Shown in pieces: positions 1 to 7,426 of a stretch of DNA of 24,301 nt (within the stretch, counting starts at the first letter, position 1; each line of letters begins with the position of its first letter). Under the pieces are notes generated by a model. It was not told the DNA's origin. It did not search any database and saw nothing but the letters and a program-made list of their open reading frames with translations. Position numbers and translations under genes: made by a program. Origin of the DNA: Candidatus Fermentibacterota bacterium (lineage in GTDB: Bacteria > JAFGKV01); the NCBI GenBank assembly GCA_030620115.1, contig JAUXFG010000049.1:1-24301 (forward strand), given 5' to 3'.

Positions 1-2
1 GA

Positions 3-59
3 TCGGGGGTAGTCTTCCATGTCGGAACACTACATATTGGGGCTACTGGAGTCAAGTAG
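3..59 (+). CDS. possible C-terminal end of a gene entering from the left (18 codons)
   Basis: One frame is open from the window edge to a TAG at 57-59 and reads SGVVFHVGTLHIGATGVK, whose alternating hydrophobic and glycine pattern is plausible for a protein end. The other two plus frames either stop almost at once or run on into the repeat DNA. It is too short to name or to separate from chance. The plus-strand gene tsaB follows after 350 bases of repeats. Confidence 0.2.
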   Translation, partial: SGVVFHVGTLHIGATGVK

Positions 60-100
60 ATACCCCAGTATGGGGAATTGCTGGAATGGGGAAGAAGATA

Positions 101-244
101 GCGTTCAGCGTTCAGCGTTGAGATGATGGAGCAAGGAGAGATTCTTCGCTCCTTGGAGTCGCTCAGAATGACAGGGCTTTGAGGCAGAAGGAGTGGAAGT
201 GTGTGTCATTCTGAGGGAGCGGAGCGACTGAAGAATCTGGGGGG
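101..244. repeat. family-A palindromic dispersed repeat, copy 1
   Basis: This ~144-bp element recurs almost identically at 10704-10854. The only differences I see are a 7-base insertion and two substitutions. Its core is an imperfect inverted repeat: arm 139-174 (agattcttcgctccttggag...) pairs with arm 204-238 (...ggagcgactgaagaatct) around a ~29-base loop. The arms are of the GTCATTCTGAG...GAAGAATCT type found in intergenic DNA of many environmental bacteria. No ORF in it is credible. Confidence 0.85.
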
Positions 245-278
245 GGGAGCTGAATGCTGAATTGCGGGAATGAACGCC

Positions 279-304
279 CAACATCGAACATCGAACATCG
301 AATG
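279..304. repeat. short tandem ACATCGA-type tract
   Basis: The unit acatcga(a) is repeated about three times in a row. Related tracts lie at about 14009-14045 (acatccaacatcgaacattc...) and 2011-2032 (palindromic aacgttcaacattgaacgtt). All three lie in gaps next to other repeat families. Confidence 0.6.
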
Positions 305-398
305 GGGAGAGGGGAATGGAGGAATGCGGAAATGGGGGAAAGAAGATGAAGGATGAGGAGATACAAAGCTCGTGGCCTCCTCGTAAGATATCGGGGCT

Positions 399-407
399 GG
401 AGGTGAT
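399..407 (+). promoter_or_regulatory. ribosome binding site of tsaB
   Basis: GGAGGTGAT is fully complementary to the canonical 16S 3' end and sits three bases before the ATG at 411 (GGAGG to ATG is 7 bases). It fixes the tsaB start and shows the organism uses classical Shine-Dalgarno initiation. Confidence 0.85.
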
Positions 408-410
408 CTG

Positions 411-1088
411 ATGTGGCTGGCAGTGGATACGTCAACATCCATGATGTCCGTGGCGCTTTGGCAGAAGGACGAGGTCTGGGCAGAGCAGGTGCTGCCGTTG
501 GGGCGAAGCATGTTGGCCAGGGGCGCCGAAGTCATTGATCGGTTCTTGAGCGATGCCGGGGTGATCAGGGACCAACTCCATGGGCTGGCAGTAGGGACTG
601 GTCCAGGCTCGTACACCGGGCTTCGCGTGGGCATCGGTCTTATGCAAGGGCTGGCGCTTTCCCTGGGGCTTCCACTGGTAGGCGTGAAGACTTCCCGTGT
701 GCTCGCCGCTGCCTTGTACGGTTTTGATCGTGTGGTGGTCACCCAGTACTCGGGTCCACGGACAGGGCATATCGCTCTCTCGATCTACAACACCTCCCAA
801 TTCCCTCCGGAGGAGGTGCAGCCCCCCATTCTGGTGAAGGCCGATGAACTGGGGAGTCATCTTGCCATGGACTGTCAAATCGTGGGGGATGCGGCCCCCC
901 AAGCCATGGTCGCCGAGGAGAATGATGATTTAGCGTGTCTCCACATCGCCTCCCCAATATTCTCGGTACCACGGGCTGGTTTTCTGGCCAGCATCGCTTT
1001 CCACCTATGGGAGGCCGGGAGAGGGGGAGACCCGGCTGAACTCCAGGGCGTGTATCTGACCAAGCCCCCGATACCTAAGAGAGGGTGA
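411..1088 (+). CDS. tsaB: tRNA threonylcarbamoyladenosine biosynthesis protein TsaB
   Basis: TsaB (YeaZ) is the non-catalytic ASKHA-fold partner of TsaD in making the universal t6A37 modification of ANN-decoding tRNAs in the cytoplasm. The 225-residue protein has the usual length. It begins with the phosphate-1-like strand LAVDTSTSMMSVAL (residues 3-16) and carries the family signature VGTGPGSYTGLRVG at 61-74, followed by the helix LMQGLALSLGLPLVG. The start is set by the GGAGGTGAT site just upstream. The C-terminal half is divergent, as is normal for the family. The polysaccharide deacetylase follows after only 10 bases, so the two are probably co-transcribed; the more usual neighbours tsaE or rimI are not visible. 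Confidence 0.93.
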   Translation: MWLAVDTSTSMMSVALWQKDEVWAEQVLPLGRSMLARGAEVIDRFLSDAGVIRDQLHGLAVGTGPGSYTGLRVGIGLMQGLALSLGLPLVGVKTSRVLAAALYGFDRVVVTQYSGPRTGHIALSIYNTSQFPPEEVQPPILVKADELGSHLAMDCQIVGDAAPQAMVAEENDDLACLHIASPIFSVPRAGFLASIAFHLWEAGRGGDPAELQGVYLTKPPIPKRG

Positions 1089-1098
1089 GTACCGCTTC

Positions 1099-1908
1099 GT
1101 GGTTCATGCCCTTGCCATCGACCTGGAGGACTGGTTTCATCCCGTTCTTCTCGCGCAGGGTGCAGGCACACTGCATTCTCTGATTCGCGAGCCCACCAAG
1201 CATTTTCTTCACCTGCTTGCCCAACATGGAGTGCACGCCACGTTTTTCATCGTGGGGGAAGTCGCGCTGCAGCATCCGGATCTCATTCACGCCATTGCCA
1301 CGCAAGGGCACGAGATCGGCTGTCATGGCCATACCCATACGCCATTGGGGTTGCTGGATGGGGAGACGTTTCGAGAGGAGCTTTCCCGCGCAGAGCAGAG
1401 TATTGTTGCGGCGTGTGGCATCCGACCTACGGCGTTTCGGGGCGCGAGCTTCGGGCTCTCCTCCAAGACGCGTTGGGCGGCAGAGATACTTGCAGAGATG
1501 GGTTACCTGTTCGACAGCAGTGTCATGCCCTCATATTGGAGCCTGGCGGGCTGGGCGCAGGCGCCGAGAATCCCCTTTGAAGTGGTGCCGGGTCTCTGGG
1601 AGGTTCCTGCAAGCACCTCATCCCGGCTTCGAATCCCCTACGGCGGCAGTGTCTACCTACGGTTTCTCCCCAAAATCTTGATCAGGCGCTGGGTTGAAGC
1701 CAATGCGGCTGCTCAGCTGCCATCGAGCTTCTACATCCATCCATGGGAGCTTCTGCGGACATTGCCCCCCACACCGTGTAAAAGCCTGGAGCGATGGATT
1801 ACCTTGCTCGGGCAAAGCCGCGTCGAGCCGATGATTCAATGGCTCTTGGATACCTTTGATCTTGCCCCCATGGGGAGGGTGTTCGAACGGTTCTGGCGCC
1901 ACGGATAG
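1099..1908 (+). CDS. NodB-homology polysaccharide deacetylase
   Basis: Probable metal-dependent carbohydrate de-N-acetylase of the family that includes the XrtA/PEP-CTERM-associated deacetylases (NodB domain, about 269 residues). Visible motifs are AIDLEDWFH at 6-14 (catalytic/metal Asp 8 and Asp 11), HATFFIVGE 46-54, the metal-binding HGHTH at 76-80, FRGASFGLS 113-121 and the C-terminal FYIHPWEL 211-218 that supplies the late active-site His. No signal peptide is seen, so it is cytoplasmic or acts at the inner face on lipid-linked or nucleotide-linked sugars. The GTG start at 1099 is 10 bases after tsaB ends, and GAGGGTGA at 1081-1088 within the tsaB end can serve as its ribosome binding site. 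The true substrate is unknown; no exosortase or glycosyltransferase lies nearby. Confidence 0.85.
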   Translation: MVHALAIDLEDWFHPVLLAQGAGTLHSLIREPTKHFLHLLAQHGVHATFFIVGEVALQHPDLIHAIATQGHEIGCHGHTHTPLGLLDGETFREELSRAEQSIVAACGIRPTAFRGASFGLSSKTRWAAEILAEMGYLFDSSVMPSYWSLAGWAQAPRIPFEVVPGLWEVPASTSSRLRIPYGGSVYLRFLPKILIRRWVEANAAAQLPSSFYIHPWELLRTLPPTPCKSLERWITLLGQSRVEPMIQWLLDTFDLAPMGRVFERFWRHG

Positions 1909-2150
1909 CGTGACTGTTCAGGGGTTCAGAGGTAGGAGATAGTGAAGGCTGTCCCGAAACCTGAACTCCGAACCCTTCCATCCAGTGTCGAGAGGCGTCC
2001 CAAGAAAGACAAACGTTCAACATTGAACGTTTCCGCTGGCCTGTCCTGAACGTAGTCGAAGGGGTGGCGGGTCGCCCCACTAACCTCTGAAGCTGTGACC
2101 GCCCACGCGTTCCTCACTGCTATTGCGCGAGTGATGCGAGCTGCTCGCTA
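1909..2150. repeat. convergent gap with three repeat types
   Basis: Between the deacetylase and the 3' end of dsbD lie a GTTCAGG/GTTCAGA-type tract (1914-1935, with related sequence near 1962-1978), a near-perfect palindrome at 2011-2032 (arms aaacgttcaa and ttgaacgttt, 2-base loop), and at 2038-2063 the motif cctgtcctgaacgtagtcga, a version of the CTTCGACTACGCTCAGGACAGG element that is scattered through many environmental genomes. No gene or convincing terminator is seen. Confidence 0.65.
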
Positions 2151-4019
2151 CTAGGGATCGAGAATCACATAGAGTGGAAGGGCAGTACTCCTGCCCAGGC
2201 TTTGGGCGAGCCGTTGATTGCGTTTCTTGTCGGGGCCGCCGTCAGTATAGAGCCTTACGCGCACGAACTTGTCGAGCTCGGTTCTTATGCGTGGCAAAGA
2301 GAACACCTTGTGTTCCATGAGCTTGCAGTTGACGCAGGTATAGCCCGAGAAATCGACAAAGAGCAGCTTGTCCTGTTGCCTGGCCTCGGCCAGGGCGCCA
2401 TCGTAGTCCTCTGGCCAATGTTCCTTGGCAATGTCCTTGCCATACCATTCAGGCGGGAGAAGCCCGTTCAGTGGTAACCACACTTCTTTCCCGCCCAACC
2501 CGAATGCAAGATGAAGACTCAAAGCCAGCGAGAACAGGACGATCATAAGGCGGGGGACGCTGACAGCGCTTTGCTCGGCGTCGTGAGGAAGCCTGATTTT
2601 GCCCAAGAGATAGAGGCCCAGCAGTAGAAACGAGACAACCCAGACAGTAAGCACCGTCTCTCTCTTTAAGATATTGAGATTCCAGACCATATCTGCGTTC
2701 GATAGGAACTTGAATGCAGCCACAAAGATGAGGAAGCCCATGGTTACCTTGATTCTGTTCATCCACCCACCGCTTTGTGGAAGCGAGGAGAGCCAACTGG
2801 GAAACAAGGCGAGGAAGAAGAAGGGAAGTGCGAACGCGGTGCTGTACGCCAACATGCCCACCAGCGGCCAGAGCACGTCCCCTTGCGCCGCTGCCACCAA
2901 CAATGCCCCCACAAAGCCTGCGGTACAGGTGAAGGATGCCAAGGTGAAGGCGAGCGCCATGAGCAGGACGGATACGATTTTCCCGCACGCCCCCTCCCGC
3001 TGGGGAGTGCCCATACCTCCGGTGGAGATGCGTATCTCGAACATGCCGAGCAGATTGAGTGTGAAGAAGATCAATACGGCCGCAAGCACGAGATTGAGCC
3101 AAGGGCTTGTGGCGATGTCCTGGACACCGCTGGCCCCCAGTGCCACGGAGACGATCAACCCGATGGCAGTGTAAGCGAAGATGATCCCGCCGGAGTACGT
3201 GGCCGCGAGGCCGACCATCTGTCGTCTTCCTCCACCCGCCATCCTGCTGAAAAAGCTCACGGTGATGGGAATCATGGGAAAGACACAAGGCGTCAGAATG
3301 GAGAGCAAACCAGCGATGATGGCTGCACCGATGAATGTCCAGAATCCCTTGGAACCGGGCTGGGCTTCTTGGCTTGCCTCCAATTGGAGAAAGGAGAGAA
3401 ACTTCTTTTCCGAAGGCTCATACCCCACAAACCGAGCAAGGACCTTTGGCTCGGACGACTCTGCATCGGTTGAAGGCGGGGTCTCTTGAATATCTGCTTG
3501 AGCGCCGGTGATATCGAGTACAGGTGGAGGCGCAATGATGCCTACAGGAGATGCTGCTTCAGCGGATTCACCCTCGACAGTGAGTTGCACCGAGAACGTG
3601 GTTTCGGCGGGGATTCTGCAGGAAGTGGCATCGCAGAGTTGGAATCCGAAACGGCCTTCCAAGGAGAGCATACCGGGAGCAGTCGCGGTGGAGATCTGGA
3701 GAGGAAGACGCAGCTTCAGAGTTCCGCTGTGCCACGGCACCTTGACCTTCATCAGTTCGTCAAAATGATAGTCCGGTTCCGGTTCTTGCAGTTGGCCCAG
3801 GGGCATAAATCGGGATGAATCTTCCAGCTCCACCGAAATAGGAATACCGACCTGGGAATCCAGGCCGTACACATGGAATCCGTCGGGGATCGTGGCCGCG
3901 ATGAAGAGCATGGCTTCGCCACCCGGAACGAGGACATCAGGATTGAGAAGGGCGGAGACCTCGACTTTCTCCTCCGCTCCCGCGAGGGTGATCAGGATGA
4001 AAAGGGCGAGGAACGTCAA
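2151..4019 (-). CDS. dsbD: thiol:disulfide interchange protein DsbD (C-terminus short)
   Basis: DsbD takes electrons from cytoplasmic thioredoxin across the inner membrane to periplasmic thiol proteins. The 622 residues show a signal-like N-terminus, a periplasmic alpha domain with the redox pair Cys129/Cys134 (LCDATSC), a membrane core from about 225 to 505 with the paired cysteines in LTPCVFPM (Cys245) and SFTCTAGF (Cys365), and a thioredoxin-like domain with CVNC (Cys562/Cys565). The start is TTG at 4019, overlapping the thioredoxin stop as TTGA, so translation is probably coupled. The protein ends at ...LYVILDP: family members usually continue some 30-40 residues with the last strand and helix of the thioredoxin fold. 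The coding end abuts repeat DNA, so a truncation is likely (inference). Confidence 0.92.
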   Translation of the reverse strand: MTFLALFILITLAGAEEKVEVSALLNPDVLVPGGEAMLFIAATIPDGFHVYGLDSQVGIPISVELEDSSRFMPLGQLQEPEPDYHFDELMKVKVPWHSGTLKLRLPLQISTATAPGMLSLEGRFGFQLCDATSCRIPAETTFSVQLTVEGESAEAASPVGIIAPPPVLDITGAQADIQETPPSTDAESSEPKVLARFVGYEPSEKKFLSFLQLEASQEAQPGSKGFWTFIGAAIIAGLLSILTPCVFPMIPITVSFFSRMAGGGRRQMVGLAATYSGGIIFAYTAIGLIVSVALGASGVQDIATSPWLNLVLAAVLIFFTLNLLGMFEIRISTGGMGTPQREGACGKIVSVLLMALAFTLASFTCTAGFVGALLVAAAQGDVLWPLVGMLAYSTAFALPFFFLALFPSWLSSLPQSGGWMNRIKVTMGFLIFVAAFKFLSNADMVWNLNILKRETVLTVWVVSFLLLGLYLLGKIRLPHDAEQSAVSVPRLMIVLFSLALSLHLAFGLGGKEVWLPLNGLLPPEWYGKDIAKEHWPEDYDGALAEARQQDKLLFVDFSGYTCVNCKLMEHKVFSLPRIRTELDKFVRVRLYTDGGPDKKRNQRLAQSLGRSTALPLYVILDP

Positions 4020-4351
4020 ATGCCCGCCTCAGCGATGGCATCTTCAATCATGGCGACGATCTTTCCCTTGCGCGGCACGCCGGACAGTTGCTTCAGCACA
4101 TTGCCCTGGTTGAGGAGAATGAGAGTCGGAACGCCCAGCACGCCGTATCGGGCGGCAAGCTCTGGTTGGGCGCCAACGTCCACGTGGGCGAAGAATAGCT
4201 GTCCCGCAAAATCCTGAGCGATCTTCTCGAGCATAGGATCCAAGATCTTGCATGGGCCACACCATGCCGCACCAAAATCCAATAGAACCGGCAACTCGTT
4301 GTTTGTTACTTTTTGGTCGAAATTGGCTGAAGTGATCTCTTCCATGGCCAT
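4016..4351 (-). CDS. trxA: thioredoxin
   Basis: A complete 111-residue cytoplasmic thioredoxin with the active site WCGPC (Cys31, Cys34), the buried Asp in LLDFGAAW and the cis-proline loop GVPT. It reduces protein disulfides and, given that dsbD follows with a 4-base overlap, is the obvious electron donor to DsbD. The start at 4351 has AGGAGGAG at 4361-4368 nine bases upstream; a second in-frame ATG two codons later is possible. No signal peptide is present. Ordinary thioredoxins are about 105-110 residues, so the length is normal. Symbol trxA is by family; other paralogues may exist elsewhere. Confidence 0.92.
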   Translation of the reverse strand: MAMEEITSANFDQKVTNNELPVLLDFGAAWCGPCKILDPMLEKIAQDFAGQLFFAHVDVGAQPELAARYGVLGVPTLILLNQGNVLKQLSGVPRKGKIVAMIEDAIAEAGI

Positions 4352-4393
4352 GTCCTTGAACTCCTCCTGGAAAAGGTTACGGATACTGCCGTC

Positions 4394-4582
4394 AACTTCT
4401 CAATAAGTCAGTGCGCTATGAGCAAAATCCCCTTTTTCCCGCTTTGGCTTTCTATGATGGAGGGACGCGTTTCATTGCGTCCGCGGTGTGTGGCACAGGC
4501 GGCCACGACGGAGCGTGGCCCTCCAGCGGGTGAATTCACGGTTGTGATGCGACATCAAAACAACCTTCACGATGCTTTCCGG
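4394..4582. repeat. family-E dispersed repeat, copy 1
   Basis: The stretch 4453-4582 matches 16017-16139 closely, sharing tatgatggagggacgcgttt, the inverted pair around ggcggccacgacggagcgtg and the tail ttcacggt.gtgatgcga.atcaa. Differences are scattered plus a small insertion (gtgtggcac against ata). The copy is bracketed by direct repeats of caacttctcaata at 4393 and 4583. An inverted fragment of the same family (ggagggccatgctccgtcat) is at 13799-13818. Confidence 0.8.
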
Positions 4583-4616
4583 CAACTTCTCAATAGGTCC
4601 GGGCATCCAACCTTTT

Positions 4617-4650
4617 CCCCCTTTGCAAAGGGGGATTGGGGGGGATTTTC
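4617..4650. repeat. ccccctttgcaaaggggg palindrome element
   Basis: Positions 4617-4634 form a perfect 18-base palindrome centred on tttgcaaa, followed by a G-rich run ending in ggggggattttc. The same kind of element is common between genes in many environmental bacteria. Its leading side (catccaacctt.tccccctt) also occurs at 15990-16009. Confidence 0.7.
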
Positions 4651-4700
4651 GCAGTATCGCTCGCACTTGTTGAGAGGTCAATTCTTTCGGGCTGATCGAC

Positions 4701-5450
4701 CTACCAGCGTTCTCGTTGCTCCCTGGCATTGTAGATGCGGATAGTTCCATTCTCCTGTTTTGCGATGATCTCGGGGATACCGTCATTGTCGAGATCAAAA
4801 AGAAACAGCTCCTTGCCGAATGGCTCCCCGGCTTCCCATTCCACCTGAAAGAAAACAGTACTCAATATGACGCCGCTGCTGAGCACGATCTCGGCCTCGT
4901 CATCACCATCCACATCAGCTACCAGCAGATCGGACGCGGCCATTTCATTGGGGCTGGTCCACTCCTTGAACCGAGTAGATCCGTCGTAGATCACAAGATG
5001 TTCATCTGCGATGAGGAGTATCTCCAGTGGAGGATCCTGGTCAACCTGGGCCACGGCCATGGCCGAGATGGATGAGTAGAGCTGATCCTGATTACGCCAT
5101 AGTGCTTCGAGGGATTCCCCATGATGAATGGCAACCTGGCCGTCGGTAGTCACGATGACCAGTTGCAGGTCGCCGGTACCCTCGATATCTGCCGCCACGA
5201 GTCCCACCACTGCAGACGGGATTCCTATCTCATTGATCTCCGTCAACGTGCCATTCTTCTCCAAGAGGATATGCAAATGCCCCCCCTCATCACCGTAGAA
5301 GACGTAGGTAGAATCGTCACCCAATTGCACCACGTCCATACATTTGAGAATCCGCGAGAGACAGCCTGATGCCCCCGTCTCCTCCCCATACATCACGACC
5401 GGAGAGAGGAGGAGGAGACAGATCATGATCAAGGCGGTGTAACTGTTCAT
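4701..5450 (-). CDS. exported FG-GAP/VCBS-like repeat protein
   Basis: A 249-residue protein with a clear signal peptide (MNSYTALIMICLLLLSPVVMYG) and then beta-rich repeats. Calcium-loop-like acidic motifs appear at intervals: ADIEGTGDLQLVIVT, AQVDQDPPLEILLI, ADVDGDDEAEIVLSS and FDLDNDGIPEIIAKQ. These match the D-x-D-x-D-G...E-I-V pattern of FG-GAP/VCBS repeats that build beta-propellers. With only about four or five blades it is shorter than a full seven-blade propeller. I chose ATG 5450, five bases after GGAGG at 5456-5460, over the in-frame GTG at 5462 that overlaps that site. It is likely periplasmic or secreted; its partner is unknown. Its promoter side lies in repeat DNA. Confidence 0.8.
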   Translation of the reverse strand: MNSYTALIMICLLLLSPVVMYGEETGASGCLSRILKCMDVVQLGDDSTYVFYGDEGGHLHILLEKNGTLTEINEIGIPSAVVGLVAADIEGTGDLQLVIVTTDGQVAIHHGESLEALWRNQDQLYSSISAMAVAQVDQDPPLEILLIADEHLVIYDGSTRFKEWTSPNEMAASDLLVADVDGDDEAEIVLSSGVILSTVFFQVEWEAGEPFGKELFLFDLDNDGIPEIIAKQENGTIRIYNAREQRERW

Positions 5451-5464
5451 TGGTACCTCCACTA

Positions 5465-5785
5465 GCCCGAATTTCTCACCAACTTTCGGCTGCAGTCCCG
5501 CGTCAGACGCGGGATTGCGCTCCGTCGGCCTCCTCGATCCCGCGTCTGACGCGGGATCGAGGATACGCCTGCGGGGTCCTCAGTCGCAAGCCGAGCCCGG
5601 ACTTCTCACCGGCTTCCTGCTCCGACAGCCGATATGGCTCTGTCTGCTGTGTTACGCTCTGTCGGCTTCCTCGATCCCGCGTCGGCCGCGGGACAGAGGA
5701 TACGTCTGCGGGAGCCTCGGTCGCAAGCCTTGCAGCCAGAACCATCTCGGCTGTTTCGCCACGAAAGCCGGTGAGAAGTCCGGGC
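5465..5785. repeat. family-D composite: direct 75-mers and inverted 21-mers
   Basis: The half-elements at 5595-5615 and 5765-5785 are perfect inverted repeats of 21 bases. They enclose the second 75-base unit. Diverged half-elements of the same family occur at 16555-16573 (gtcggtgagaaatccgggc) and 24151-24171 (aaggccggtgagaagtgtgg...). The 75-base units carry their own palindromes. Confidence 0.8.
5531..5563. repeat. 15-bp-arm hairpin inside family D
   Basis: Arms of 15 bases pair perfectly around a 3-base loop (ctg): tcctcgatcccgcgt at 5531-5545 and acgcgggatcgagga at 5549-5563. The equivalent position in the second unit (about 5670-5700) has lost part of the pairing. No T-run follows on either strand, so it is not an intrinsic terminator. 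Confidence 0.8.
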
Positions 5786-5823
5786 AAGTTGTGCACGGCG
5801 ACAGGGATAGCCACGGATTAAGA

Positions 5824-6102
5824 TCACCGCCCTCTCTTGAACCTGGCGGTATAGGCGGCGACCAGCGAGATGGATAGGGCGGATCCAAGGAGTGCGACAA
5901 GCAGACTCACGCCGCCGGGTACGGGACCCATGTGGAAGCCCAGACTTGCCGCTGCCCAGCCCGCAAGAATCCCACCCACGAGCCCCACTATCGCCAGACC
6001 TCTCAATCCACCCGGGGGACGCCGTGGAAGAATGCTCTCTGCCGCCCATGCAAGCACCAAGGCCGCAAACGCCACGATGGCCAGGCCCAGCGCACGGCTC
6101 AT
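5824..6102 (-). CDS. GlsB/YeaQ/YmgE-like small membrane protein
   Basis: A 92-residue, very hydrophobic protein with three predicted membrane segments (about 4-24, 33-54 and 64-86) separated by a PRRPPGG turn and a glycine-rich loop, ending in the basic tail RFKRGR. The segment GLAIVGLVGGILAGW and the later GALLG-like helix fit the transglycosylase-associated (GlsB/YeaQ/YmgE) family of inner-membrane stress proteins, whose biochemical role is unclear. Its ATG overlaps the hflX stop as ATGA, so it is probably translated from the hflX message. The family call rests on pattern alone; it could be another small integral membrane protein. Confidence 0.65.
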   Translation of the reverse strand: MSRALGLAIVAFAALVLAWAAESILPRRPPGGLRGLAIVGLVGGILAGWAAASLGFHMGPVPGGVSLLVALLGSALSISLVAAYTARFKRGR

Positions 6103-7259
6103 GCCTCAGTCCCCGTGCCATTCCCCTGCAGGGAATTGGCATAGCCCAAGAGATGACCAGTCGTGTGAATGCGGGAGCGCATCATGATTCTCAAATCACT
6201 GAGTCCTATTCGCCGGAGAGCGGAGACACTGAGGCATCCGGGCTCGTACCTGGCTGCCATTGCCTGGAGAGATCGATGATCCCCGACGAGGTCCATCTTG
6301 TTCAAAACAACGATTTTCTCTATCTCCCCTGCACCGATGGATTCGAGGGTCTCATCCACCACGACGAGATCCTTCTCTATCTGTGGTGATGATGCATCCG
6401 CCACCACCAGCAGGAGATCAGCCTCCCGGACCTCCTCCAAAGTAGAATGGAATGATGCGACGAGATGGTGCGGCAGCCGTTGTACGAATCCAATGGTATC
6501 GGTGATGAGTACCGAGAGGCCTTCTCCAAGGTAGAGCTTTCTTGTGGTCGAGTCCAGCGTCACGAAGGGTTGATCAGCCACAGGAAGCCGTGTCCGTGCC
6601 AGGCTGTTCATCAGGGTCGACTTGCCCACGTTCGTGTAGCCGCCCAGGGCGACACGGTAGGTGGACGATCTCCTTGAGCGCACGAGGCGCCGGTGGCGTT
6701 CGACTGTCCGGAGTCGTTTCTTGAGGCTCGACAGGCGGGTACGCACGAGCCTTCGATCAGTTTCGAGCTGTGTTTCTCCTGGGCCACGTGTTCCGATGCC
6801 GCCACCTGTTCGGGAAAGATGCCCCCACATGCCCGCCAGACGTGGCAGAAGATACTGATACTGTGCCAGCTCGACTTGGAGCCTGGCCTCTCTGGTTCTG
6901 GCACGAGAGGCGAAGATATCGAGGATAAGCTCGCTCCTATCCAGTACCTTGAGTCTTGTTGTGCGCTCGAGATTGCGTTCTTGAGCCGGTGTCAGATCCT
7001 GGTCGAGGATGAGCGTGCCGGCGCCTGCTCCGCGCGCCAGGGCGCCGATTTCCCGCGCTTTCCCCGAACCGAAGAAGAACGCGGGATGAGGCGCAGGGCG
7101 TTTCTGAAGCTCGCTGCCCACTACCGTCGCGCCGGCGGCGTGAGCCAGGTTGCCGAGCTCATCCAGCGAGAGCTCTGCTTCGAACCTCGACAAGTCTTGG
7201 GTAATCAAACCTGCAAGGAATACTTTCTCGGCTTGCGGCGATGTGGTCAGCTCGATCAT
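6099..7259 (-). CDS. hflX: ribosome-associated GTPase HflX
   Basis: HflX binds the 50S subunit and splits stalled or stressed 70S ribosomes. The 386-residue protein has the family's N-terminal glycine-rich domain with FFFGSGKAREI (61-71) and DQDLTPAQERNLE (86-98), the hallmark RTGGGIGTRGPGETQLE at 150-166, and a complete G domain: Walker A GYTNVGKST (207-215), switch I LDSTTR, G3 DTIGF (254-258), G4 NKMD (320-323) and a SAL G5 motif. An in-frame TGA lies just upstream, so ATG 7259 is the only sensible start although the ribosome binding site is weak. The gene forms an overlapping pair with the GlsB-like gene downstream. Confidence 0.96.
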   Translation of the reverse strand: MIELTTSPQAEKVFLAGLITQDLSRFEAELSLDELGNLAHAAGATVVGSELQKRPAPHPAFFFGSGKAREIGALARGAGAGTLILDQDLTPAQERNLERTTRLKVLDRSELILDIFASRARTREARLQVELAQYQYLLPRLAGMWGHLSRTGGGIGTRGPGETQLETDRRLVRTRLSSLKKRLRTVERHRRLVRSRRSSTYRVALGGYTNVGKSTLMNSLARTRLPVADQPFVTLDSTTRKLYLGEGLSVLITDTIGFVQRLPHHLVASFHSTLEEVREADLLLVVADASSPQIEKDLVVVDETLESIGAGEIEKIVVLNKMDLVGDHRSLQAMAARYEPGCLSVSALRRIGLSDLRIMMRSRIHTTGHLLGYANSLQGNGTGTEA

Positions 7260-7426
7260 AGAGACTCACTTGTGCAAGAGGGAGCGTGGAAGGGACCCAC
7301 TTCTTGGTGATGCCCCGCCAAGGAGCGGGGGACATAGTGGAGTACACCGCTCAACCTCTAGCCTCACCATTCCATGAGTCAAGTTTGTTGCAGTTGCAGC
7401 GAACTGGGGCGCGCCATGGATCGAGG

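Larger units (their letters stand above)
1..410. other. repeat-rich intergenic region before tsaB
   Basis: Beyond the possible gene end at 3-59, this stretch holds no supportable gene. It contains a short motif around 72-92 (aattgctggaatggg) that recurs near 10653-10670, the palindromic family-A repeat at 101-244, and an ACATCGA-type tandem tract at 279-304. Purine-rich low-complexity sequence fills 300-360. The only clear gene signal is the ribosome binding site of tsaB at 399-407. Confidence 0.7.
4352..4700. other. repeat-built intergenic region upstream of trx-dsbD
   Basis: No gene is supported here. The region holds the ribosome binding site of the thioredoxin gene (4361-4368), a family-E dispersed repeat (4394-4582), a second copy of that repeat's leading edge (from 4584), and the palindrome-bearing ccccctttgcaaaggggg element at 4617-4634 with its G-rich tail to about 4650. 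A promoter for trx-dsbD would have to lie inside or next to repeat DNA. Confidence 0.65.
5451..5823. other. intergenic region made almost wholly of family-D repeats
   Basis: There is no gene here; the ORFs present are repeat translations. Three copies of a 21-base half-element (gcccggacttctcaccggct t type) lie at 5465-5485, 5595-5615 and, inverted, 5765-5785. Two direct copies of a ~75-base unit lie at 5518-5592 and 5655-5729 (about 11 differences). A smaller hairpin (cccgcgt cag acgcggg) is at 5497-5513. The promoter of the FG-GAP-like gene must be in or beyond this DNA. Confidence 0.75.

Noticed and set aside
163-742. Minus-strand ORFs before and inside tsaB
   Set aside because: They translate family-A repeat DNA and the antisense of tsaB, with no homology pattern.
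2674-3489. Long plus-strand ORFs opposite dsbD
   Set aside because: Composition (Arg, Pro, His, Gly rich) and overlap with the well-supported dsbD frame show they are shadows.
5465-5785. CRISPR array
   Set aside because: Repeat units are 75 bases, diverged, partly inverted, and without unique spacers of even length; no cas gene is nearby.
7313-7330. Terminator between pfkB and hflX
   Set aside because: ccccgc/gcgggg makes only a 6-bp stem, without a T-run in the minus-strand direction.
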